The position numbers and the translations under genes are program-made. The notes under the pieces are model-generated. The model had not been told where the DNA came from and made no database searches. It saw only the letters and a list, made by a program, of their open reading frames with translations. This document shows, one piece after another, positions 1 through 7,723 of a stretch of 11,516 nt of DNA (the stretch's first letter is position 1; every line of letters begins with the position of its first letter). The stretch covers positions 1 through 11,516 of the forward strand of contig JAGOCL010000036.1 of the NCBI GenBank assembly GCA_017998755.1, written 5' to 3'. This stretch comes from Spirochaetota bacterium (GTDB lineage Bacteria; Spirochaetota; GWE2-31-10; MWDO01).

Positions 1-648
1 AGCGTCTTCAAAATCTACAGTGCCATTTTCAGAGCGCAGAGCAAAATATGGAGATATATAACCTCTGTCAAATTGCATACCCTTAACAACAGTCGTGCTG
101 TTTTCGATTGTCTTTGACTCTTCAACGGTTATTACTCCTTCGTGACCGACTTCTTTCATAGCATCTGCGATCAAATTTCCGATAATATCGTCGTTGTTAG
201 CGCTTATTGTCGCTACTTTTGATATCTGGTCGTCCTTAACTTTAACGGCATTTTTCTTAATTTCCGCAACTACCAAATCGCACGCTTTCTGCATACCTCT
301 TTTTAATGACATTGGGTTTGCTCCGGCAGTTACGTTCTTTAATCCTTCATTAATCAAAGCCTGCGCTAAAACTGTAGCCGTAGTAGTACCGTCGCCCGCT
401 ACGTCGTTAGTTTTTGTCGATACTTCCTTTACCAATTGAGCGCCCATATTTTCAAAGGGATCTGATAATTCGATCTCTTTTGCGATAGTAACGCCGTCGT
501 TTGTTACAGTTGGAGCTCCAAATTTCTTATCGAGAACGACGTTTCTTCCTCGGGGTCCCAAAGTTACTTTAACTGCGTTTGCAACAGCGTCGACCCCTTT
601 CTTTAGAGCGTCTCTTGCGTCTGTTGAATATAAAATCTTTTTTGCCAT
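1..648 (-). CDS. groEL: 60-kDa chaperonin GroEL, N-terminal part (cut by window edge)
   Basis: GroEL forms the cytosolic double-ring chamber that folds proteins using ATP. The visible 216 residues begin MAKKILYSTDARDALKKGVD and match the equatorial domain and the start of the intermediate and apical domains. The nucleotide-binding segment LGPRG is at residues 30-34, and GDGTTTATV starts at residue 85. Asp86 corresponds to the catalytic Asp87 of the E. coli protein. The ATG at 648-646 is the start because the family begins MAKK here and GAGGTG (660-655) lies 6 nt upstream. The remaining C-terminal part, about 330 residues in this family, lies outside the window. The upstream minus-strand neighbour is tex; no groES precedes this gene, unlike the common groES-groEL order. 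I saw no CIRCE operator in the 121-bp gap. Family assignment is certain. Confidence 0.98.
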   Translation of the reverse strand, partial: MAKKILYSTDARDALKKGVDAVANAVKVTLGPRGRNVVLDKKFGAPTVTNDGVTIAKEIELSDPFENMGAQLVKEVSTKTNDVAGDGTTTATVLAQALINEGLKNVTAGANPMSLKRGMQKACDLVVAEIKKNAVKVKDDQISKVATISANNDDIIGNLIADAMKEVGHEGVITVEESKTIENSTTVVKGMQFDRGYISPYFALRSENGTVDFEDA

Positions 649-699
649 ATTTTTCACCTCTTTTTTTATTTATTGATTTTTTAAAATATGAATTATTTT

Positions 700-729
700 A
701 ACATAGAGAAATTAATAAAATTTTATCAA
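700..729 (-). promoter_or_regulatory. weak candidate promoter for groEL
   Basis: On the minus strand TTGATA (729-724) and TATGTT (705-700) are 18 nt apart, inside the 121-bp gap between tex and groEL. The -10 matches the consensus at only 4 of 6 positions. An overlapping alternative uses TTGCCT (737-732). The gap is extremely AT-rich, so chance matches are expected. Neither a strong terminator for tex nor a CIRCE inverted repeat is evident, so groEL could also be reached by read-through from tex. Confidence 0.25.
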
Positions 730-769
730 ATAGGCAAATACTTTTTTTAAAATTTTAACAATTTTTATT

Positions 770-2932
770 CTATACAATATAATCCCTATAATTAAATTTC
801 TGTTTTTGTATTGAATTCTCTTTTAATGAAAGAGAAATTCTTTTTCTAACATTATCTATCTCTATAATGGAGAATTCTTTTACGTCGCCTACTTTCAAAA
901 CCTCCTGCGGATTTTTAATAAATTTTGAACTCATCTGAGAAACGTGTATCAATGCCGTTTCTTTGATCCCTATGTCGATAAACGCCCCAAAATCGACGAC
1001 ATTCTTTACCTTGCCGGTAACTTTCATTCCGTTTTTCAGATCCTCGAATTTCACTACCCCTTTTTGCAAAATCGGTTGCGGAAAATCTTCTCGCGGGTCT
1101 CTGTTCGGCTTCTTTATCTCGTCCACGATATCTTTGATAGTAGATTCGCCGACGTCGTATTTTCTTTCCAAATCCAAAACGACCTGACTTGTCAAATTTT
1201 TACCGGTTTTCAGTAAATTGTAAATTTCAGTCGCGATTTCATAATTTTCGGGATGAACCCACGTATTATCCAACGGATTATCGCTTTCCGGAATTTTGAT
1301 GAACCCAGCCGCCTGCTCGAATACCTTCTCCCCTATGCCTGCGACCCTTTTTAGCTCGTCTCTTGTTTTGATTATTCCCCTATCGTCTCTGTATTCAATA
1401 ATATTCTTTGCGACAAACGTCGTTATACCCGAAACATATCTGAGTAACGAATACGACGCAGTGTTTATATTTACCCCAACGTTATTAACTACCGACTCCA
1501 CAACCTCGTCAAGACTGTTTGAAAGCGCCGTCTGATTAACGTCGTGTTGATAAAGACCGACTCCGATAGATTTGGGATCTATCTTGACGAGTTCGGATAG
1601 AGGATCCTGAAGCCTTCTTCCTATAGATATAGCTCCTCTGATGGTCAGATCCAAATCGGGGAATTCATCGCGGGCGACGTCCGAAGCGGAATAAACCGAC
1701 GCTCCGTCCTCGCTTACTATCGTGTACTGAACCGGCAGAGAATAATCGCTAATCGCCTCGGCCACAACTTGTTGAACCTCATGCGAGCCGGTGCCGTTAC
1801 CGACGGCGATCAACTCTACGCTGTGTTTCTTAGCGTACTCTGCGATAAGTTTCTTCGATTCGGCGACCTTGTCCTGACGTATCATAAAATATTCAAGAAA
1901 TTTACCCGTTTCGGATATGCAAACTATTTTTGTACCGGTCCTGATACCGGGATCTATCCCCATGACTCTGGTTTTCTTTATCGGCGGTTGCATTAGAAGA
2001 TTTCGTAAATTCTCTGCGAAAATTGAAATGCCATGTTTATCGGCGTCTTCTGAAAAGTCCGTCCTGATTTCCCGTAAAACCGCCGGAACTAAAAGCCGCT
2101 TCAATCCGTCCAAAACAGCTTTTTTGTGATAATCGTTCGCCGTTTTGGTATTTCTAAGGAGAGTTTCATTCACAGCGTCCAAATCGTAATCGACTACGAC
2201 GTCTAATTCCTCCTCCTTTTCGCCTCGGTTTATAGCTAAAACTCTATGCGGCTTTACCGTTTTTAGCGGCTCTTTATAATCGTAATACATTTTATAAACG
2301 CTGGACTCTTCGTTTTTCTTCCCCTTAACGGCTAAAAACCCGTTTTCATAAATAAAAAGTTTTATCAACTTTCTGTTTTCTATATCGCGAGCTATCTTTT
2401 CAGCAATAATGTCCATCGCGCCTTGTAGCGCCTCTTCGACGCTATTAACCTCTTTTTCGGCGGATATATAACCGGCGGCAAACTTTTCGATATCGCGCTC
2501 TTTTTCCATAAGATTCGCCAACTCTTCGAGACCGCGCTCGATAGCGACCATACCTCTCGTCTTCTTTTTCTTTTTGAAAGGAGCGTACAAATCCTCAAGC
2601 TCCATATAAGTTTCGCTCTTCTGAATATTGTAGTAAAGCTCGTCGGTAAGTTTTCCCTGAGTAAAAAGCGTCTTTATTATCTCAATTCTTCTGGTTTCAA
2701 GATTTTCCAGACTAATCATCTTGTGAAAAATATCCCGAACTTCCACCTCGTCCAAATTACCCGTCGCTTCTTTTCTATATCTTGAGATAAAAGGAATCGT
2801 ACTCCCCTCTTTAGATAACTTGACCGTAGGTCTTACTTTAAAAGTCGGAATATTTAATTCGGTTGAAATTTTATTGATTATATCTTCCTGATTTATATCT
2901 AAACTATTAACAAATTCTTCAGTGAACGCCAT
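770..2932 (-). CDS. tex: Tex-family S1 RNA-binding protein (transcription accessory protein)
   Basis: Tex is a conserved cytosolic nucleic-acid-binding protein linked to transcription and RNA metabolism; its exact role is unsettled. The 720-residue product matches the usual family length (roughly 715-770). The N-terminal Tex signature is at about residues 18-61 (VKLSKEGSTIPFISRYRKEA, residues 37-56). A YqgF/RNase H-like domain starts at VMGIDPGIRTGT (323-334). A helix-hairpin-helix segment spans about 495-548, including VAGIGEKVFEQAAGF. A C-terminal S1 domain occupies about 633-706 (GMKVTGKVKNVVDFGAFIDI). The frame stays open to an ATG at 3007, but MAFTEEF at 2932 is preferred: it fits family N-termini, and a TTGACA promoter at 3017-2988 places the transcript start downstream of both upstream ATGs. 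The upstream ribosome site is weak (GGGG at 2944-2941). The gene is divergent from the helix-turn-helix gene. Confidence 0.95.
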   Translation of the reverse strand: MAFTEEFVNSLDINQEDIINKISTELNIPTFKVRPTVKLSKEGSTIPFISRYRKEATGNLDEVEVRDIFHKMISLENLETRRIEIIKTLFTQGKLTDELYYNIQKSETYMELEDLYAPFKKKKKTRGMVAIERGLEELANLMEKERDIEKFAAGYISAEKEVNSVEEALQGAMDIIAEKIARDIENRKLIKLFIYENGFLAVKGKKNEESSVYKMYYDYKEPLKTVKPHRVLAINRGEKEEELDVVVDYDLDAVNETLLRNTKTANDYHKKAVLDGLKRLLVPAVLREIRTDFSEDADKHGISIFAENLRNLLMQPPIKKTRVMGIDPGIRTGTKIVCISETGKFLEYFMIRQDKVAESKKLIAEYAKKHSVELIAVGNGTGSHEVQQVVAEAISDYSLPVQYTIVSEDGASVYSASDVARDEFPDLDLTIRGAISIGRRLQDPLSELVKIDPKSIGVGLYQHDVNQTALSNSLDEVVESVVNNVGVNINTASYSLLRYVSGITTFVAKNIIEYRDDRGIIKTRDELKRVAGIGEKVFEQAAGFIKIPESDNPLDNTWVHPENYEIATEIYNLLKTGKNLTSQVVLDLERKYDVGESTIKDIVDEIKKPNRDPREDFPQPILQKGVVKFEDLKNGMKVTGKVKNVVDFGAFIDIGIKETALIHVSQMSSKFIKNPQEVLKVGDVKEFSIIEIDNVRKRISLSLKENSIQKQKFNYRDYIV

Positions 2933-2987
2933 AGAACAACCCCGATAAATAATATTGTAGACGCGAAATTTTTGACGCGACAGGCGC

Positions 2988-3017
2988 ATTATTACTTTAA
3001 ATATCAATACTTGTCAA
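2988..3017 (-). promoter_or_regulatory. predicted sigma-70 promoter of tex
   Basis: On the minus strand a perfect -35 TTGACA (3017-3012) is followed 18 nt later by AATAAT (2993-2988, 5 of 6 matches). The overlapping TAATAA at 17-nt spacing is a weaker alternative. Transcription would start near 2980, giving a leader of about 48 nt before the chosen tex start at 2932 and excluding the in-frame ATGs at 3007 and 2989. Confidence 0.6.
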
Positions 3018-3056
3018 ATGAATTTGAGTTAAAAAAAACTAACCGCCTCAATTTGC

Positions 3057-3085
3057 TTGACGCGCGTTTTAAAATAAATTATAAT
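3057..3085 (+). promoter_or_regulatory. predicted sigma-70 promoter of the HTH/BtrH-like pair
   Basis: TTGACG (3057-3062, 5 of 6) and TATAAT (3080-3085, 6 of 6) are separated by exactly 17 nt. The start would be near 3092, leaving a leader of about 127 nt before the helix-turn-helix gene at 3219. The left arm of an 11-bp inverted repeat (3061-3071) overlaps the end of the -35 box and the spacer, a typical place for a repressor site. A second TATAAT at 3133-3138 lacks a good -35 at proper spacing. Confidence 0.65.
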
Positions 3086-3182
3086 AAATACCGTCGCCGC
3101 GATTGATATAATAACGACCGTTAAGTTTTTAGTATAATGATTTTTAGCTATATTTTACGAATTATATCGACTAAAACGCGCG
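3061..3182. repeat. perfect 11-bp inverted repeat, arms 100 bp apart (possible operator pair)
   Basis: CGCGCGTTTTA at 3061-3071 and its exact reverse complement TAAAACGCGCG at 3172-3182 flank 100 bp of AT-rich sequence. The GC-rich CGCGCG cores stand out locally. The left arm lies in the predicted promoter and the right arm 36 bp upstream of the helix-turn-helix start codon. Two separated copies of one binding site, perhaps looped by the adjacent DNA-binding protein, would explain it. That function is inference. Confidence 0.6.
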
Positions 3183-3218
3183 ATAAAAAGATTATTCCAA
3201 TATATATAGGTTAATTTT

Positions 3219-3680
3219 ATGATAATTCCTGAAAATGCCGAACAATACGATAATTCTGTTAAATTTTTGGTTTTTGAAACGGATAAAAACGGAAACGCTA
3301 TACAAGTCTCCGACGCGCCGCCCATTGCCGGTAAAGAAGAGCTCGGACAAGTATTGTACCAAACCCGGTTCGACGAACTTCTCGCGCTAAAAGAACAAGT
3401 CGTAAAAGGCGAAATCAGTCCGATAAAACTTTATATGATCAATCAGATGCTTGACGAAAAAGATGTCGCTCGAAGGACGGGTATTTCTCTAGGACGCGTA
3501 AAAAAAACTTTGGCTATGGAAGGGTTTAAAAAGACGACAATCGGCGAACTACTCAAATACGCTAAAGTTTTTGGGGTTTCGGTTTCAGATTTCTTCATTA
3601 TCATAAATACAAATAAAAACGCGCCTATTACCTTGTTGGATTATTTCGATAAATTAATTCGCGAAATAAATTTACAATAA
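3219..3680 (+). CDS. small helix-turn-helix (XRE-like) DNA-binding protein
   Basis: This is a 153-residue cytosolic protein, probably a transcriptional regulator. The N-terminal half (about 1-65) is not recognised and ends in a charged helix (ELLALKEQVVKGEI). Residues 67-126 look like an XRE-type DNA-binding domain: SPIKLYM, then KDVARRTGISLGRVKKTLAM (81-100) as the helix-turn-helix core, then a helix pair ending VFGVSVSDFF (117-126). The C-terminus ends in a short hydrophobic/charged helix. The start at 3219 has a modest AGG site (3208-3210), 8 nt upstream. The BtrH-like gene follows after 34 bp, so the two are likely co-transcribed from the promoter at 3057-3085. The nearby 11-bp inverted repeat is an obvious candidate target. 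An antitoxin role is possible because similar folds occur there, but no toxin gene is adjacent. Confidence 0.75.
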   Translation: MIIPENAEQYDNSVKFLVFETDKNGNAIQVSDAPPIAGKEELGQVLYQTRFDELLALKEQVVKGEISPIKLYMINQMLDEKDVARRTGISLGRVKKTLAMEGFKKTTIGELLKYAKVFGVSVSDFFIIINTNKNAPITLLDYFDKLIREINLQ

Positions 3681-3714
3681 CTTCTTAAAACATTTTACAT
3701 TTAGAGGGCAATCA

Positions 3715-4791
3715 ATGGGAAATATACAAAATTATCGACACAACGTCGCGAGTCACTGCGAATCGGGTAGCGTGAGAAATTTATTGAAGCATAGCGGTAT
3801 GGATATAAGCGAACCGACGCTATTCTCGATCGGAAGCGGCCTCGCCTTCGCCTATATGGTCAATCAAAAAGGGGTCGGCGGATTTCCGGTAACCGCGGCT
3901 CGGCTTCCTATGGGTTCTATCGTCAAAAATGTTCAAAAATCGCTAAAAGTCGATTTTTTTAATAAAAATTTTAAAACGACTGAAGATGCGATAAAATTCG
4001 CCGACGAACTTTTAGCGAAAGATATCCCAGCCGCTATATGCGTAGATATGTATTATATGACTTATCTTCCCAAATTTATGCAGGTCCACGCCCCTTTCCA
4101 TTTTGTCGTTCTCGTCGGTAAAGAAGGCGATTACTACTACATATCCGATCCTTACTATCAAGAAATAGGCAAACTTCATATAGATATGTTGAAATCGGCT
4201 TGGGAGACTCGCGCTAAGTTCGCAAAAGATAATCTGATCGTATATGTAAAAGATATCCCCAAAGAGATAGATTGGCGCCCTGTTATAAAAAAAACGCTTT
4301 TACGTTCTTGCGATAATATCCTTATCGCTCCGGTAATAGGAGATATGCTGAAAATATTCGGTTACCGCGGAATAGAGCTTTTCGCTAAAGATATACTTAC
4401 TTGGCCGGATAAATACAGAGGATTGAAATTCAGAGAAGGAATGTTGTTTACCCCAACGATTCTTGAAGAACAAGGAACGGGCGGCGGCGCATTCAGATTT
4501 TTATTCGGAGCTTTTTTGAAGGAAGCCGCCGATAAACTGAATAATCCGGAACTCGCCGAATACGCAAAAAAAATAAATATCATAGGCGAAGAGTGGAGGG
4601 ACGCGTCGAGAAATATGATAAAAACCGCAAAAGAAATCCCTGTCGATAATAAACTTTACGACGACTGGTTTTACGCTAACGAAAAACAATTTAGAGAAAA
4701 AATTGCAGAAGTCTCGAATTTATTTGATAAAATCGCGCTTCGCGAGAAAGAATTTTTTACCAAACTAAAAAGGTTAGCAAATTTTTTGTAG
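3715..4791 (+). CDS. BtrH N-terminal domain / DUF4872-type protein (putative ACP-dependent acyl or aminoacyl transferase)
   Basis: The 358-residue protein resembles the family named after BtrH of butirosin biosynthesis, which moves an aminoacyl side chain from a carrier protein to an aminoglycoside amine through a cysteine-protease-like fold. Features seen: SHCESGSVRNLL with candidate nucleophile Cys15; a Gly-rich SIGSGLAFAYM (38-48); HAPFHFVVLVG with candidate catalytic His129; ISDPYY with Asp145. Cys15, His129 and Asp145 would form the triad. A second domain (about 185-358) contains GTGGGAFRFLFGAFLKEAA (254-272), typical of DUF4872. There is no signal peptide or membrane segment, so it should be cytosolic. 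GAGGG (3704-3708) sits 6 nt before the ATG. No aminoglycoside genes are nearby. The real substrate may be a chain carried by the ACP encoded at 7724-8002, but this is inference. Family call is fairly sure; function is open. Confidence 0.8.
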   Translation: MGNIQNYRHNVASHCESGSVRNLLKHSGMDISEPTLFSIGSGLAFAYMVNQKGVGGFPVTAARLPMGSIVKNVQKSLKVDFFNKNFKTTEDAIKFADELLAKDIPAAICVDMYYMTYLPKFMQVHAPFHFVVLVGKEGDYYYISDPYYQEIGKLHIDMLKSAWETRAKFAKDNLIVYVKDIPKEIDWRPVIKKTLLRSCDNILIAPVIGDMLKIFGYRGIELFAKDILTWPDKYRGLKFREGMLFTPTILEEQGTGGGAFRFLFGAFLKEAADKLNNPELAEYAKKINIIGEEWRDASRNMIKTAKEIPVDNKLYDDWFYANEKQFREKIAEVSNLFDKIALREKEFFTKLKRLANFL

Positions 4792-4838
4792 CAATTATCT
4801 TAAAGAAAAATCATTTTAGTCAAATTTATATTATATTC

Positions 4839-4867
4839 TTGATATTTTTTTTTATAATTACTATAAT
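4839..4867 (+). promoter_or_regulatory. predicted sigma-70 promoter of the cyclase gene
   Basis: TTGATA (4839-4844, 5 of 6) and TATAAT (4862-4867, 6 of 6) are 17 nt apart in the 96-bp gap after the BtrH-like gene. The start would fall near 4874, so the leader before the ATG at 4888 is only about 14 nt and barely includes the AAAGGA site. A second TATAAT (4853-4858) has no usable -35. The sequence is AT-rich, which lowers confidence. Confidence 0.5.
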
Positions 4868-4887
4868 TATCCAAAAGGATGTTTATT

Positions 4888-7632
4888 ATGAAAAAATTTA
4901 TCATTTTTATCGTTTTTTTAGTTATAATAATCTCATGTAAAGATATCAATCGCCATTATCTGAACGTTACGCTAGACTTATCGAAAGATTCTTCGGGCAA
5001 TTTGTATATTCTTACGCAAAATAAAAACAAACTAGTCAAATTTGACGAAAACCTCAATCTTCAGTTTGCTAAATCGATAGATAAATCCGATTCGGAGTAC
5101 CATTATATCTCAAAAAGAATGTTTATTTCTCAAAACGACGATATTTTAACTCATTCCTACATCTTAAATAAGAAAAACAAAACATTTAAGGGGTTTAAAT
5201 ACGCTTTTTATAATAAATCAGGCAACAAGACCGCGGACGTTTTTAGTTATTTTTACAAAAACGACGATGAAAGGAATTCCGTTTATGAAAAAAACATTTT
5301 TGCGGATAAAAACGGAACCGTATATATCTTGATAGAAAAAAACTACACCGACTATTATATATACAAGATAACAGGTAAAAATCTCATTAAAAGTAAAGAG
5401 AAAGAAGATATTGATATATTATCAGATAAATTTGAAATTATTAAGCTAAACTACGGTAAAAGCGGATATTTTACAGGTCTATATATAGACGACGACGGGC
5501 TAATTTATACATGCGACAGTTCAAATAACGTCTGCGTAGTTTTTCAAAAAAACGGCGAACTGCTGAAAACTTTCGGGGAAGAGGGGCTCTCTTCGGATAA
5601 AATGCTTAGTCCAAACGACATTTACAAAAACGGAGACAATTACTGCGTAGTCAATCTCGGCAACAGATGCCTTTCTATCTACGACAAGAATTTTGAGTTT
5701 ATAAAAAGTATAGATCCGCTCAAACTCGGTTATAAGAAAAAAGATATCCTTACAGGAAAGTTTTTTGATCTAAAGAATAAAACCAAAATAACTCTCGACA
5801 GAGCAAACGACAATATAATTATTTTCGACGAGAACGATAACATTCTGTCTCAAACTAATTACATTAATAAAATAAACTGGCTCCTAATATGGGCGATAGC
5901 CGCCGCATCCGTTATTGTTATCGTGGCGGTTGTTTTTAGAAAAAAAATAGCCGGATTTATAATAAATAACTTTCGATTTAACATTTTTTATAAGATTACC
6001 GTTATATTCTTACCGATTATCATACTTATACCAATAGTTTTAGGTATAATTCAGGAGAAAATGATGCTTGAGCAGTTGTTAGACGAACGCAAGCAGAGAA
6101 CTTTTAATATAATAAACGCTATTCTGAATAACGTCGACGTTAACGATCTTCTGAACGTCTCGGGCTCGGTAGATTATCTCAACGAAAGCTATCAGAAAGT
6201 CTATAATCTTTGCGACAGCATTCTATCCGATAAATCGGTTGAAATTGCAGAAAAACCTTATTGGATCTTTCATAAGATATTAAACGGAAAGTTTTATTAC
6301 GGTATCAACAACTGGCAAGGTCCGATTCTCGAACCGTATATAATTCCCGACAACAAGACGATGTTTTACGATATTCTTGAGACCAAAAAACCGCAATTCG
6401 GGCGTATCAAAGACGAATCCGGCGAATGGATAAGCGGACTCGCTCCTGTTCTCGGATCGGACGGCTCGGTCGTATGGGTTTTGGAGATATACAGCGACGC
6501 GGCGCGTTACGATATTATCATGAAAGACCATAGAGAAAGAATATTAAAAATCGAGTTGATAGTTTCAATTTTCGTTCTCGCCCTTATACTGTTCATATCC
6601 CGAATATTAACTCAACCGATAAAGAAACTTGTCAGCGGAACGTTTCAAGTCAAAAACGGAAATTACAATTATTCGATCAAAATTTCCACAAAAGACGAGA
6701 TCGAAGATCTTGGGACGTCTTTTAACGATATGACCAAAGGACTCGCCGAAAGGGAACTGATTAAAGACACATTCGGTAAGTACGTATCCAAGGACGTCGC
6801 CGAAAAAATTCTGAAAAACGAGATAAAAATAGAAGGGGAATCGGTAAATACTACCGTTTTATTTCAAGATATAAGAGGTTTTACCACGCTTTCGGAGAGC
6901 ATGAGTCCGGAAAAACTTGTAGCATTCTTAAACCGTTTCTTCAACTCTATGTCGCCGATCATTATTAACAACGGCGGCATTATCGACAAGTATATCGGCG
7001 ACGCGATTATGGCTCATTTCGGGACGATAAAAAAATACGGCGACGACGAATACAGAGCCGTAAAAGCGGCGATTGAGATTAGTTCGGCTCTTAGCTCCGT
7101 CAATCAAAATCAGATCAAACTTGGAGAAGCCCCCGTCGATATCGGTATTGGTATTCATACAGGAAACGTTATCGCCGGAAATATCGGATCGAAAGAGAGA
7201 ATGGAATACTCGGTTATAGGCGATACGGTAAATACGGCGAGCCGCCTTGAAGGTATTACCAAACTTTTTGGGTCAAAAGTTATTATCAGCGAAACCACTT
7301 ATGAAAAGGTCAAAGATAAAATCCAATATATCAGAACTTTGGGAGCGGTAGTCCTTAAAGGAAAAACTAAACCTATAAAAATATACGAAGCGTTGGACGC
7401 GGACGAATCGGCGGTTAAAGAGAAAAAGATCGAGTTCTCCAAATATTATAACGAAGCGCTTCGTTTATATCATCAAAAAGAATTTGAGAATTCGCTAAAA
7501 TATTTCAATAAAACGATAGAATTGAACAAATACGATAAAGCGGCGATTTACTATACTAAAATCATTTCAGAGTTAATAAAATCGCCGCCCCCAAGCGACT
7601 GGATACCGTGTATCATAATGAGCAGTAAGTAA
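4888..7632 (+). CDS. membrane-bound sensor class III nucleotidyl (adenylate) cyclase
   Basis: The 914-residue protein probably makes cAMP in response to an extracytoplasmic signal. An N-terminal hydrophobic segment (4-16) ends IIISC, a lipobox-like sequence (Cys17). Residues about 25-325 carry repeated strand motifs (DSSGNLYILTQ, DKNGTVYILIE, DDDGLIYTC) suggesting an NHL-like beta-propeller. Membrane segments lie at about 330-352, 369-389 and 553-571. A Cache-like loop (390-552) includes WISGLAPVLGSDGSVVWVLE. HAMP follows (about 572-625), then the cyclase: metal Asp661 (FQDIRGFT) and Asp705 (DKYIGDAIMAHFG), purine-specifying Lys701, transition-state Asn782 and Arg786 (NTASR). The position usually Asp or Thr is Ser775. 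A TPR-like tail ends PPPSDW...SSK, as in many bacterial cyclases, so the C-terminus is intact. ATG 4888 is preferred over 4879 because AAAGGA (4874-4879) is then 8 nt away. Guanylate cyclase activity is unlikely given Lys701. Confidence 0.93.
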   Translation: MKKFIIFIVFLVIIISCKDINRHYLNVTLDLSKDSSGNLYILTQNKNKLVKFDENLNLQFAKSIDKSDSEYHYISKRMFISQNDDILTHSYILNKKNKTFKGFKYAFYNKSGNKTADVFSYFYKNDDERNSVYEKNIFADKNGTVYILIEKNYTDYYIYKITGKNLIKSKEKEDIDILSDKFEIIKLNYGKSGYFTGLYIDDDGLIYTCDSSNNVCVVFQKNGELLKTFGEEGLSSDKMLSPNDIYKNGDNYCVVNLGNRCLSIYDKNFEFIKSIDPLKLGYKKKDILTGKFFDLKNKTKITLDRANDNIIIFDENDNILSQTNYINKINWLLIWAIAAASVIVIVAVVFRKKIAGFIINNFRFNIFYKITVIFLPIIILIPIVLGIIQEKMMLEQLLDERKQRTFNIINAILNNVDVNDLLNVSGSVDYLNESYQKVYNLCDSILSDKSVEIAEKPYWIFHKILNGKFYYGINNWQGPILEPYIIPDNKTMFYDILETKKPQFGRIKDESGEWISGLAPVLGSDGSVVWVLEIYSDAARYDIIMKDHRERILKIELIVSIFVLALILFISRILTQPIKKLVSGTFQVKNGNYNYSIKISTKDEIEDLGTSFNDMTKGLAERELIKDTFGKYVSKDVAEKILKNEIKIEGESVNTTVLFQDIRGFTTLSESMSPEKLVAFLNRFFNSMSPIIINNGGIIDKYIGDAIMAHFGTIKKYGDDEYRAVKAAIEISSALSSVNQNQIKLGEAPVDIGIGIHTGNVIAGNIGSKERMEYSVIGDTVNTASRLEGITKLFGSKVIISETTYEKVKDKIQYIRTLGAVVLKGKTKPIKIYEALDADESAVKEKKIEFSKYYNEALRLYHQKEFENSLKYFNKTIELNKYDKAAIYYTKIISELIKSPPPSDWIPCIIMSSK

Positions 7633-7660
7633 AAGAGTTGATATTTAGCCGTCTTATAAG

Positions 7661-7711
7661 TCGTCATTCCACCCTAAAGGGTACGCGCAAGCTAAGAGCG
7701 AGGAATCTTTT
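7661..7711 (+). repeat. REP/MITE-like palindromic element, possible terminator between convergent genes
   Basis: The gap between the cyclase and the convergent ACP gene holds TCGTCATTCC (7661-7670), an internal palindrome ACCCTAAAGGGT (7671-7682), and GGAATC (7702-7707). ATTCC (7666-7670) pairs with GGAAT (7702-7706), and a run of five T follows (7707-7711 region). The TCGTCA...GGAATC boundaries match those of a second element at 8172-8197. Dispersed intergenic palindromes of this GTCATTCC...GGAATC kind are common in many bacterial genomes. The stem plus T run could terminate the cyclase transcript. Confidence 0.5.
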
Positions 7712-7723
7712 TATCAGATAACT

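Noticed and set aside
194..439. Open frame on the plus strand inside groEL
   Set aside because: It is antisense to a highly conserved coding region and shows no family features.
944..2129. Several open frames of 70-90 codons on the plus strand opposite tex
   Set aside because: They are shadows of tex codon bias; their products have no recognisable motifs and no ribosome sites that I could identify.
2933..3007. 25-residue N-terminal extension of Tex
   Set aside because: The extension is not Tex-like and its start codons lie upstream of the transcription start expected from the TTGACA promoter.
3133..3138. Second TATAAT upstream of the HTH gene
   Set aside because: No acceptable -35 lies 16-18 nt upstream; TTGATA at 3103-3108 is 24 nt away.
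3219..4791. Toxin-antitoxin pair made of the HTH gene and its downstream neighbour
   Set aside because: The neighbour is a 358-aa BtrH/DUF4872-like protein with a transferase triad, not a known toxin type.
4879..4887. ATG three codons upstream of the cyclase start
   Set aside because: It overlaps the only good ribosome site AAAGGA; the ATG at 4888 has proper spacing and a typical MKK signal start.
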